This document shows positions 8,024-15,735 of a stretch of DNA of 64,000 nucleotides, piece by piece (positions within the stretch are counted from its first letter, which is position 1; every line of letters begins with the position of its first letter). The notes below the pieces were generated by a model that saw nothing but the letters and a program-made list of their open reading frames with translations, was not told the DNA's origin and did no database searches. The position numbers and the translations under genes are program-made. Source of the stretch: an uncultured bacterium (lineage in GTDB: Bacteria; Bacillota; Clostridia; Lachnospirales; Lachnospiraceae); NCBI GenBank assembly GCA_947647735.1, contig CANSLJ010000008.1:1-64000 (forward strand), read 5' to 3'.

Positions 8024-9202
8024 CTATACTTCTATCTTTCTTTGACCATAAACGATTTGATATCCATATCTTTCCTGCAATTTTTCCAATATATCCTTTT
8101 GAGGAATATCATAGTTACAATATAACACCTTATTTCCTGCTAAAATTGCCTGAGCTAATGTTTCTTTTTCCGGGTGTCTTTTTCCACGTCCTCCATTTGT
8201 AGAAATCAATAATACATCTGCCCGAGAATAATTCATTAATGCTCTATTAGGATAAGCTGTTCCATGATGAGACAATTTAATGACCTGATATTTTTCTTCC
8301 AAATATTCATACCATAGCGCACTATCTGAGTCACCAGTAAACAACATTTTCAAATCCTTGTATTGAATTTCTATGACGATAGATGCCCTATTAATTGCAT
8401 TCATAGGAGCCATACTTGAAGTACCTAACCAATTCTCCAAATTCTCGTTAGTTGCAGATATAAACTCTTCTCTATTGCTTCTTTCACTCTCCAACTCCAT
8501 AAGCAGTTCAAATAATTTCATAAAATGAGAATCTTTTGAAATAGCATAATCCACACCAAAATTACGAATCATTTCCAAATTTAATGTATCTGCCAATTTA
8601 TCCAATTCCTTGTCAGTAGGTGAAAGTACTATTAATTTACATGCCCCTATTGGGATACTTCTTGATAAAATTGAAGAGCGATTCATATCTATCCGTCTTA
8701 CTATTCCATCTAAAAATTGAGCATTCAAACAATATCCATTTTTTAAACATAATTCTTCAAAACTTATACTATGCTTTGCTGATATTTCCTGACTTTCACC
8801 CTGAACCTGCAGCAGAAGATCATTTAAAATATTCTCTTTTATCTGTTTCTGTTTCTCAGAAAGAGACCTTATCCTTTGAGTAAACTCTGATCGTTTTAAA
8901 AGAGTATTAAAAAAACCATTAAACCAAACATTATATATGGGAATAATATTGGGATTATTAGCTTGACCATTTTCTTCAAGAAGTGCAATTGCACCTTCTA
9001 TATGGTCTTGATCAATATGCGTAATTAATAACAATATTACCCAACATCCTCTATTTTTTAACTCAATAAGCAGTGGACGCAAATATTTCGTATAAGTTGA
9101 TTTAAAACCACAGTCTATAATAATACATTCTTTGTTTACAAATTCAAGAACGAAGCAGTCTCCTGCCATTGCTGGCAGGAAGTGTATGATACAATTTTTC
9201 AT
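8024..9202 (-). CDS. ComEC/Rec2-type metallo-beta-lactamase-fold hydrolase
   Basis: A 392-aa soluble MBL-fold protein and the first gene of the conflict operon. Metal ligands are visible: HIDQDH (H62, D64, D66, H67), MLFTGDSD and KLSHHGTAYPN. These are the D-D and HHG signatures of the ComEC/Rec2 subgroup, which often cleaves nucleic-acid or nucleotide phosphodiesters. I chose the ATG that follows AGGGA at 8 nt. An upstream in-frame TTG at 9232 has no ribosome binding site and overlaps the predicted transcription start. An MBL protein paired with a protease-STAND protein matches, as I recall, the AVAST type 1 arrangement. Candidate roles are nuclease effector or second-messenger phosphodiesterase. 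Confidence 0.88.
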   Translation of the reverse strand: MKNCIIHFLPAMAGDCFVLEFVNKECIIIDCGFKSTYTKYLRPLLIELKNRGCWVILLLITHIDQDHIEGAIALLEENGQANNPNIIPIYNVWFNGFFNTLLKRSEFTQRIRSLSEKQKQIKENILNDLLLQVQGESQEISAKHSISFEELCLKNGYCLNAQFLDGIVRRIDMNRSSILSRSIPIGACKLIVLSPTDKELDKLADTLNLEMIRNFGVDYAISKDSHFMKLFELLMELESERSNREEFISATNENLENWLGTSSMAPMNAINRASIVIEIQYKDLKMLFTGDSDSALWYEYLEEKYQVIKLSHHGTAYPNRALMNYSRADVLLISTNGGRGKRHPEKETLAQAILAGNKVLYCNYDIPQKDILEKLQERYGYQIVYGQRKIEV

Positions 9203-9239
9203 AGCTGGTATCCCTAAATTTACTAAGTCCAATAAAATA

Positions 9240-9269
9240 ATTATATTGCAAAATTAGTAACCTTATCAA
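9240..9269 (-). promoter_or_regulatory. sigma-A-type promoter of the conflict operon
   Basis: On the minus strand, TTGATA (9264-9269) and TATAAT (9240-9245) are separated by 18 nt. The predicted start lies near 9233, giving a leader of about 30 nt before the MBL ATG. No operator-like palindrome is obvious around it, so expression may be constitutive. Confidence 0.6.
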
Positions 9270-9475
9270 ATAAATATACTGTTTAATATATAGCATTAGA
9301 TTATAAAATGTATTTGTCACTATTTAATCTTTGTCATTTCAAGGCACTTTCAAAAAATGGTGTAGTAGTGCTGTAGTAAACGCCTTGTTTTGCCGTGAAA
9401 CTATTGATTTTACAAGCTTTTCCGGAATACTTCAAAATACTGCCGTGATACACAAAAAATTTATAACAGTTTTAG

Positions 9476-9852
9476 TTATCTTCCAAATCCACTTATCAAC
9501 AACTTACAGATTAATGCCCCTCTTGCATTATTTTCCTTTTGCTCTTCAGACTTTGCATTTTCATTCATTACTTCTTCCATAACCTCAATAGCTGTTCTCC
9601 ATTCTTGCTTAGTACAACGTAGTGGTCGTTGATTTGCTAATCTTTTCTTTAACGAAACCAAAACCTTTCTCGCTTTATTGTAAGCATCAATCATAGGATT
9701 TTTTCTTGCAATAATACTCAAGACATAGTCCAAAACATCATTGGCCATTGCAACCGTAATACTGTTTGTTTCATTACTAAACAAAACAGTAATGGGGGTA
9801 AAATATTGTATATCTTTATGAATCTTATACCCATGAAAAGCATATCACTCAC
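9476..9852 (-). pseudogene. small unknown gene with an apparent frameshift
   Basis: An AGGAGG at 9860-9865 lies 7 nt before a GTG at 9852 that reads VSDMLF. The frame then runs into a different coding phase. Shifting phase at the four-base A-run 9836-9839 (one extra base needed) joins it to a long frame, HGYKIHKDIQYFTP...NDVLDYVLSIIARKNP, which continues to LLISGFGR. The rebuilt protein would be about 126 aa, hydrophilic and lysine-rich, of no family I recognise. Either a 1-nt deletion inactivated the gene or this is a sequencing slip in a homopolymer. Without correction, only a fragment of about 102 aa from a TTG lacking a ribosome binding site is open. Confidence 0.5.
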
Positions 9853-9980
9853 TCCAATACCTCCTAACACTGTTTTTATTCTCCCTTTGTAAATATTTTA
9901 GCATAACTTCACAAAATATTTGTACCATTTTTGTTTATCCACTAACATAAATAAGCAAAAAAATCATTTCCTACTAAAAT

Positions 9981-10081
9981 GGTCAAGCCATTTCCTATGA
10001 CTTGACCGTTCTTTACTCTTGGTATTAAGGCTCAACTTATAATTTCTAACTTCAATTCCACGTACCAATTACGTACCAATT
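9981..10081. repeat. hairpin and 11-bp tandem repeat at island edge
   Basis: The AT-rich noncoding stretch between the frameshifted gene and rsgA holds a hairpin (GGTCAAG 9981-9987 with CTTGACC 10001-10007) and two perfect adjacent copies of ACGTACCAATT (10060-10070 and 10071-10081). The AT-rich island changes to core-like composition close to here, beside the 3' end of rsgA, so these may be the remains of an integration site. No integrase gene is left. I see nothing else in 9866-10239. Confidence 0.35.
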
Positions 10082-10239
10082 TCCCATAAACCCTTATGAA
10101 GATATAAAGAATTACATAGAAATCAAATTGCTCTCAACCCTAGTATTTATCAACCTTTAATCCATTTTATAGAGATACATAGATTTACATGAAACAGCCT
10201 CGTAAATACGATTCCTAATTTCATTTTATCAGTTTCCTC

Positions 10240-11118
10240 CTAATATTTCTTCCTGCCTTTCAATTCCTCATACAGCACAGTATAATTATGATACCTTACA
10301 TCACTGATCTTCCCATCCGCCAGGGCCTCCTTCACGCCGCATCCCGGCTCGCTCACATGCACACAGCCGCGGAATTTACACCGCTCCTCATACTGCCTGA
10401 ATTCCGGATAAAAATCTCTCAGATCCTCCTTCTCCATATCAAAAAGCTGCAGAGAAGAAAACCCCGGCGTATCCATGATATAGCTTTCTTTATCCAAAGC
10501 AAACAGTTCCGAATGACGTGTGGTATGCCTGCCTCTGTCGATCTTCTCGCTGATCGCGCCGGTCTCCATCTCCGCCTGAGGATGCAGATAGTTGATCAGG
10601 GATGATTTCCCCACGCCGCTGGGGCCTGCCACCGTGGTGGTCCTGCCCTGCAGGAGACTGCGCACTTCCTCAAGCCCCTCCTGCTCCTTCACACTGATAA
10701 AGAGCACTCGATAACCGCAGGTCTCATAGGCGCTCCGCAAAGCTTCCCGCTCCTTCCCGGAAGCGATATCACTTTTATTAAAACAGATCACGCAGGGCAG
10801 CTTCTGCTGCTCCATCATGATCAGGAAACGATCCAGCAGATTAAAATTCGGTTCCGGTTTCAGGATCGCAAATATCACCATCGCCTGATCGATATTGGCA
10901 ACCGCCGGACGGATCAGCCTGCTCCTGCGGGGCAGGATCCTCGTGATATTTCCTGTCCTTTCCTCCGCATCCAGCACCTCCAGCTCCACATCATCCCCCA
11001 CAAGAGGCTTCACATTGTCCTTCCTGAAGATACCCCTTGCCTTGCATTCATAAATGCTGAGATCCTCCGCATGCACATAATAGAATCCCGCGATCCCCTT
11101 GATTATCTTTCCCTGCAT
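10240..11118 (-). CDS. rsgA: small ribosomal subunit biogenesis GTPase RsgA
   Basis: A 292-aa circularly permuted GTPase that acts in late 30S subunit maturation. An N-terminal OB fold (about 1-65) is followed by the permuted G domain: NKSD (G4) at about 112, GPSGVGKSSLIN (G1) at about 164 and DTPGF (G3) at about 214. The C-terminal zinc finger has the expected Cys/His pattern (CKFRGCVHVSEPGC, about 247-260). Length is normal. The gene follows prkC by about 33 nt, as in B. subtilis. The rpe/thiN genes that often follow are absent here, and instead the AT-rich island begins. Confidence 0.97.
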   Translation of the reverse strand: MQGKIIKGIAGFYYVHAEDLSIYECKARGIFRKDNVKPLVGDDVELEVLDAEERTGNITRILPRRSRLIRPAVANIDQAMVIFAILKPEPNFNLLDRFLIMMEQQKLPCVICFNKSDIASGKEREALRSAYETCGYRVLFISVKEQEGLEEVRSLLQGRTTTVAGPSGVGKSSLINYLHPQAEMETGAISEKIDRGRHTTRHSELFALDKESYIMDTPGFSSLQLFDMEKEDLRDFYPEFRQYEERCKFRGCVHVSEPGCGVKEALADGKISDVRYHNYTVLYEELKGRKKY

Positions 11119-11151
11119 ATGGCATCTACTCTCTTCGGCATACTGGAACGG

Positions 11152-13236
11152 TTACCTCTCTTCTGTAAATTCTATGGTTCTCTCTATGGTCTTCTCCGTT
11201 GTGACAGGTTCGGGCGCCTCACCATCCGCTCCGGCCTCAGGCACTTTTGTGATCGTATATTGAAACGTGATCTTACCCTTTGCAGCCTTGATCCCGCTGT
11301 AATTTACCGCGATCGGGAAGGAAGCCGTCTCTGTATCCAGAAGCTTCGTGCCATCATCCGTCACAATGCTGACTTTCACCTTGATACCTGTTCCGTCCAC
11401 ATACTCCGGATCTTCATCCCTCGTAGGGCCGCTGATATTCCCGCTGTAACTGTAGGTCGCCGCCTTGCCGCCCATACTGATCTTGATATCGATAGCTGTT
11501 CCCGGGTCCACAAAAGAACCCACGGAATAACTCTGATAGCACACCTGCCCTTCCGGGAAGTCCTCGCTGTTCATCTGGCCCACCGTGCCGAGCTGCAGCC
11601 CTGCCTCGATCAGCATCGCCAGAACCTCATCCTCCTCTTTTCCCATCAGCTCCGGCACCCTGATCTTGGAATCCTCCGCGCCGGTGCTGACCACGATCGT
11701 TACCACCGAACCCTTCGGCGCCTTCGTCCCGCTCTCCGGGTTCTGGGAGATCACGTAATTATTCTCCACCGTGGAGGAGGAACTTTCATTCCTGTTTACC
11801 ACAAAACCCGCTTTTTCCAGCGTATTTTTCGCCTCTTCATAGGTGATGCCGGTAGCCTTCGGAACGCTCACGCCCTCCGTTCCCGAACTGACTGTCAGCG
11901 TGATCACCGTCCCCGGGTCCACCATGATGCCTTCATCTATGGAGGCGCTGATCACCTGATTCTGAGGATAGGCCGCATTTTCCACATACTTGATCTCGAC
12001 CTTCAGCCCCATCTTCTCCAGTCTGTCCTGCGCGGTCTTTACCGCCATACCGGTAACGCCTATCATCTCCACCTGCTCAGTCTGTTCTTCCTGCTGCGTA
12101 TCATCATCCCGGCTGCCGCTCAGATGGAACAGCCCAAGCGCCCTGCCCACCAGCACGATCACGATACAGCCGATGATCAGTGCCGCCACGATGGCGAGCA
12201 CAGTGGTGATCTTTTCCATACGGGGATCGTAATCCTCGTCATAGTCGTCCTCTTCCTCCTCACCGTGGTCGGTATGCCTCGCCCGGTTAAGCCGCATGGA
12301 TTCCTCCATATTGTCCTTCGCCGCAGAAGCCTTCTTGATCCGCTCCATCTCCCGCTCCGTGATCATACGGGTGGATGCCTGTCTGTCCGGCTCCATCACC
12401 TTCACGAAGTCCTCATCGGGATTCAGCAGAGACTGTTTCAGGTCATCGATCAGTTCCGCCATGGACTGATATCTTCGATCCGGGCTCTTCTGGCAGCACT
12501 TAAAAACGATCTGCTCCACGCTGACCGGGATCTCCGGCACGTACTCTCTGGGTGAAGGCAGCTCTTCCTGAATATGTTTAATGGCGATCGCCACGGTGGT
12601 CTCCCCGTTAAAAGGCACCCTTCCCGTGAGCATTTCAAACATGGTGATACCGAGAGAATAGATATCGCTCTTCTCATCGCTGTAGCCGCCCCTCGCCTGC
12701 TCCGGCGATGTATAGTGGACAGAGCCCATCACATTCGATGTGATCGTATTGCTGGTGGCAGCCTTGGCGATGCCGAAGTCCGTCACCTTCACTTTGCCCT
12801 CTTTGGATATCATGATATTCTGAGGCTTGATGTCTCTGTGAATGATATGGTTGTTATGGGCAGCCTCGATGCCCATGGAAACCTGAATCGCTATACTGAT
12901 GGCTTCCTTCACGGAAAGCCTTGCTTTCTTTTCGATATACTTTTTTAACGTGATGCCCTCCACCATTTCCATCACGAAATAGTAGATGCCGTTCTCCTCC
13001 CCGACGTCATACACATTTACGATATTGGGATGCATCAATCCCGCCGCCGCCTGGGCTTCCGTGCGGAACTTGGATACAAAATTCGCGTTCTCGGAAAACT
13101 CCTGTTTTAACACCTTGATCGCCACAAACCTGTTCAGCTTATGGCATTTCGCTTTATAGACATCCGACATGCCGCCGGTTCCGATCTTTTCTAAGATCTC
13201 ATAGCGGTCTCCTATCATCATTCCTATTTTAATCAT
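11152..13236 (-). CDS. prkC: PASTA-domain serine/threonine protein kinase
   Basis: A 694-aa membrane kinase of the PknB/PrkC/StkP family that senses muropeptides or cell-wall state and phosphorylates cytoplasmic targets. The kinase domain is residues about 10-275, with the glycine loop IGTGGMSDVY, catalytic HRDIKPQNIM and DFG (VTDFGIAKA). An acidic juxtamembrane part (EEEEDDYDEDYD) precedes one membrane segment at about 343-363 (VLAIVAALIIGCIVIVLVG). Three PASTA repeats follow (about 385-450, 455-520, 522-590), then a C-terminal extension of about 100 aa with no name. Start: GGAG about 8 nt before ATG. It is 14 nt downstream of the PP2C phosphatase gene that reverses its action. Confidence 0.96.
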   Translation of the reverse strand: MIKIGMMIGDRYEILEKIGTGGMSDVYKAKCHKLNRFVAIKVLKQEFSENANFVSKFRTEAQAAAGLMHPNIVNVYDVGEENGIYYFVMEMVEGITLKKYIEKKARLSVKEAISIAIQVSMGIEAAHNNHIIHRDIKPQNIMISKEGKVKVTDFGIAKAATSNTITSNVMGSVHYTSPEQARGGYSDEKSDIYSLGITMFEMLTGRVPFNGETTVAIAIKHIQEELPSPREYVPEIPVSVEQIVFKCCQKSPDRRYQSMAELIDDLKQSLLNPDEDFVKVMEPDRQASTRMITEREMERIKKASAAKDNMEESMRLNRARHTDHGEEEEDDYDEDYDPRMEKITTVLAIVAALIIGCIVIVLVGRALGLFHLSGSRDDDTQQEEQTEQVEMIGVTGMAVKTAQDRLEKMGLKVEIKYVENAAYPQNQVISASIDEGIMVDPGTVITLTVSSGTEGVSVPKATGITYEEAKNTLEKAGFVVNRNESSSSTVENNYVISQNPESGTKAPKGSVVTIVVSTGAEDSKIRVPELMGKEEDEVLAMLIEAGLQLGTVGQMNSEDFPEGQVCYQSYSVGSFVDPGTAIDIKISMGGKAATYSYSGNISGPTRDEDPEYVDGTGIKVKVSIVTDDGTKLLDTETASFPIAVNYSGIKAAKGKITFQYTITKVPEAGADGEAPEPVTTEKTIERTIEFTEER

Positions 13237-13250
13237 GTTTTAAACTCCAT

Positions 13251-13988
13251 TTAACCCAATCTGATATCCGGCTCGATCAATATCAGGGAAATATTATCCC
13301 TGCCGCCGTTCTGATTCGCAACTCTTACAAGAGCCTCCGCTTTTTCCATGATGTCGCGCTGGGCGTTTACTATCATTCTTATTTCTTCATCCTCCAGCAT
13401 ATTACTAAGTCCGTCAGAGCACAGCAGGATCATATCTCCCTCCTGTAATTCCACCTCGTAAAAATCCGCTAAAACCGCATAGGTCACGCCTACCGCCCTT
13501 GTAATGATATTCTTATTCGGATGGGTTCTCGCGCTCTCGCGGTCCAGTCCTCCCATCCTGATCATTTCCTCCACAAGAGAGTGATCCGTCGTGATCTGCC
13601 GGATATTTTTTCCGTTCACGATATAGAGACGGCTGTCACCCACATTGCCTACTTTCAAACAATTTCCGTAGATCGTTGCAACAACCACCGTGGTTCCCAT
13701 GCCTTCATAATCCCGGTTTTCATTGGAAAGCTCAAAAATGCCGGCATTCGCCTTGTCGATGGCGCTCTGCAGGATCTTCTCAGGGCTCTTCTCGTCCGAG
13801 AGCTCCGCTTCTTTACAAATAGTGTCCACCGCATAGCGGGAAGCATAGTCCCCGGCTTTATGGCCGCCCATACCGTCCGCGATCATAAACAGATTCGGCA
13901 GATTTCCCACCGGCAGTTCCGAAGAAAATACCACGTCCTGATTCAGTTGTCTCCGTTTCCCCTTATCTGATAAGGAGGCTGTCTTCAT
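13251..13988 (-). CDS. stp: PP2C-type serine/threonine phosphatase
   Basis: A 245-aa PPM/PP2C phosphatase (PrpC/Stp), the partner of the PASTA kinase. Metal-binding and catalytic motifs are complete: NQDVV near the start, DGMGGHKAGDYAS (about 40-52), GDSRLY, DHSLVEEM, LLCSDGLSN and GGRDNISLI near the end. I start it at the ATG of MKTASLSDKGKRRQ, which has AGGGGGAAG about 9 nt upstream. A longer frame to 14054 lacks such a site and adds 22 residues not found in the family. Upstream lie two structured repeat elements that separate it from rlmN, unlike the tight spacing seen in related operons. Confidence 0.95.
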   Translation of the reverse strand: MKTASLSDKGKRRQLNQDVVFSSELPVGNLPNLFMIADGMGGHKAGDYASRYAVDTICKEAELSDEKSPEKILQSAIDKANAGIFELSNENRDYEGMGTTVVVATIYGNCLKVGNVGDSRLYIVNGKNIRQITTDHSLVEEMIRMGGLDRESARTHPNKNIITRAVGVTYAVLADFYEVELQEGDMILLCSDGLSNMLEDEEIRMIVNAQRDIMEKAEALVRVANQNGGRDNISLILIEPDIRLG

Positions 13989-14146
13989 CAAAGCCTTCTT
14001 CCCCCTGAAACTGTCTCCGCCCGTTTTATGGACAGAGGTTTTCTTTTGTTGCAAAATATAGTATCTACAAGTTTAAATACTACCACATAAATGGAAAAGG
14101 AGCAAGGAAAATTAACTCCTGCCTGATTTTTTGTAATAGTCCGGCT

Positions 14147-14287
14147 ATGCCGATGAGGGGGATATTATCCTGTTCAGACACGCTTCCGCTTGGAGAAAAA
14201 CGCAACGGACACTAGGCTCGAAAATACCTCGCCAAGTGCCGGCGTTTTTCTACAGTCTTCACAGGATAATATCCCCCTCGTCGGCAT
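14147..14287 (-). repeat. structured intergenic repeat, copy A (reverse orientation)
   Basis: Outer arms of 27 bp (14147-14173 with 14261-14287) pair at 26 positions, the last being a possible G-U. Inside is a 10-bp stem (14194-14203 with 14242-14251) enclosing the family core, which read on the minus strand is GCCGGCACTTGGCGAGG, then GAGCCTAGTGTCCG. A purine-rich AAGCGGAAGCG segment lies between inner and outer stems. The core matches copies B and C, but the outer arms share no sequence with theirs. It lies 158 nt upstream of stp. Confidence 0.85.
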
Positions 14288-14417
14288 GGCCTGCTGTATG
14301 GCTAAGCTGGTAGTCTTATCCTTATTTTGCCAGATTATTGCTATAATATGTAATTTTATATAATATTTTTAGATCAACTCAATAACGGTTACATTTTACA
14401 GGCCAGCATATCGTAGT

Positions 14418-14550
14418 TCAGAGAAAACATAATATCTGGAGGAGCCTCTTGAAAAGCGTCGGCACTTAGCGAGGTTCCCCACGAGCTTAGTGTCCGCTAC
14501 GCTTTTCACGAAGCGGGAGCGGGGCGACGAAGATATTATGTTCTCTCTGA
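14418..14550 (+). repeat. structured intergenic repeat, copy B
   Basis: Outer arms 14418-14437 and 14531-14550 pair at 19 of 20 positions. The inner 10-bp stem (14450-14459 with 14499-14508, TGAAAAGCGT/ACGCTTTTCA) encloses CGGCACTTAGCGAGG and GAGCTTAGTGTCCG. AAGCGGGAGCGGGGCGACG follows the inner stem. It starts 17 nt after the rlmN stop codon in the direction of rlmN transcription, so it may end or stabilise that transcript. It lies 130 nt from copy A, in the opposite orientation. Confidence 0.85.
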
Positions 14551-14567
14551 GCGGACTCCCTCCACAG

Positions 14568-15596
14568 CTAACCATAATTTCTCCTCAGCTGTCCGCAAGC
14601 CCCGTCGATGTCCCGTCCCATCTCCCGGCGGAGGGTGGCGTTTATGCCCGCGTCCGTCAGTTTTTTCTGAAAGGCTCTGACTGCTTCCCTGCCGGAAGCT
14701 GTATATGTTCTCTCTTTGACAGGATTGATCGGTATCAGGTTTACGTGGGCGTGGAGGGAGGACGCCAGCAGGATCAGTCCTTTCGCATCGGCCTCCGTAT
14801 CGTTTACGCCGCCTGCAAGGGCATATTCAAAGGTGATGCGCCGCCCGGTCTTCTCAAAATAGTACCGGCAGGCATCCATCAGCTCCCCGATGCTGTATTT
14901 TTCGGCGATTGGCATCAGTTCTCTTCTCTTTTCATCACTCACGCCGTGGAGGGAGAGCGCCAATGTGATCTGCAGTCTCTCCTCCGCCAGTTTCCTGATC
15001 TCCGGCACAAGCCCGCAGGTGGAGACCGTAATGTTCCGCTGGCTGATGTGGAGCCCATCCTCATCTGTCAGCATTTTGATGAATCTCAGCAGATTTTCCC
15101 TGTTATCCAGCGGCTCTCCGATTCCCATCACCACCACGTTGGAAATCCGCTCCCCTGTATGGTGAGTCACCGCATAGATCTGATCCAGCATCTCCCCGGC
15201 GGTGAGGCTCCTTACAAGCCCGCCCAGCGTGGAGGCACAGAACCGGCATCCCATCCTGCATCCCACCTGGGAGGAAATGCAGACGGAATTGCCGTGGTGA
15301 TATTTCATCAGAACGCTTTCCACCAGATTTCCATCCGGCAGTTCAAACAGAAACTTTTTTGTTCCGTCCGTCTTCGATTCCTGCACTCTGACCGGCTTTA
15401 ACACCGTCAGATCAAAATGCTCCCCGCACTTTTCCCGCAGGGAAAGTGACAGATTTGTCATCTCCGAAAAATCCCGTGCCAGCTTCCTGTGCATCCACTC
15501 ATAGAGCTGCGCCGCCCGGAATTTCTTTTCTCCTATGTTTTCCATCTCCTGCTGTAGCTCTGCCAACGAGAGGGATTTTATATCTATCTTTACCAT
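14568..15596 (-). CDS. rlmN: 23S rRNA (adenine2503-C2)/tRNA methyltransferase RlmN
   Basis: A 342-aa radical SAM methyltransferase that makes 2-methyladenosine at A2503 of 23S rRNA and A37 of some tRNAs. The cluster motif is CRMGCRFCAS (CX3CX2C), with the GEP-type motif GIGEPL and a C-terminal catalytic-type Cys in DGACGQL. The N-terminal helical accessory domain (SLAELQQEMENIGEKKFRAAQLYEWMH) is present. The start is the ATG of MVKIDIKSLS, preceded by GAGGA at 8 nt. The longer frame up to 15659 runs through a repeat element and is rejected. It sits downstream of rsmB in the normal Firmicutes order. Confidence 0.96.
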   Translation of the reverse strand: MVKIDIKSLSLAELQQEMENIGEKKFRAAQLYEWMHRKLARDFSEMTNLSLSLREKCGEHFDLTVLKPVRVQESKTDGTKKFLFELPDGNLVESVLMKYHHGNSVCISSQVGCRMGCRFCASTLGGLVRSLTAGEMLDQIYAVTHHTGERISNVVVMGIGEPLDNRENLLRFIKMLTDEDGLHISQRNITVSTCGLVPEIRKLAEERLQITLALSLHGVSDEKRRELMPIAEKYSIGELMDACRYYFEKTGRRITFEYALAGGVNDTEADAKGLILLASSLHAHVNLIPINPVKERTYTASGREAVRAFQKKLTDAGINATLRREMGRDIDGACGQLRRNYG

Positions 15597-15610
15597 CAAA
15601 CAGTCCTCAA

Positions 15611-15697
15611 ATAAAATAGCGAGCAAAGCTCGCATTGCGAGAAATACCAGACAAAGCAATGCTTTGTCGCATTCTCGTAAACCCGGAGCACTTTCCT
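15611..15697 (+). repeat. second intergenic repeat family, copy 1
   Basis: Between rsmB and rlmN. It begins ATAAAATAGCGAGCAAAGCTCG, which contains the hairpin GCGAGC-AAA-GCTCGC, followed by TTGCGAGAA and GACAAAGCA/TGCTTTGTC (another hairpin), then TTCTCG and GGAGCACTTTCCT. The two ends match copy 2 after recJ (ATAAAATAGCG...TTGCGA...GGAGCACTTTCCT) while the middle differs. It lies in the leader of rlmN. Confidence 0.6.
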
Positions 15698-15735
15698 ATA
15701 CAATAACAATAGCGGAGTAGCAGGCTTCCTCTATC

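Noticed and set aside
9202-9232. Upstream TTG start for the MBL gene
   Set aside because: No ribosome binding site, overlaps the predicted transcription start; the ATG with AGGGA is better and gives the usual N-terminus of the family.
11071-12555. Long plus-strand frame of 494 codons
   Set aside because: It is antisense to the PASTA kinase, with His/Arg/Leu-rich low-quality sequence and no ribosome binding site. The minus-strand kinase explains the DNA fully.
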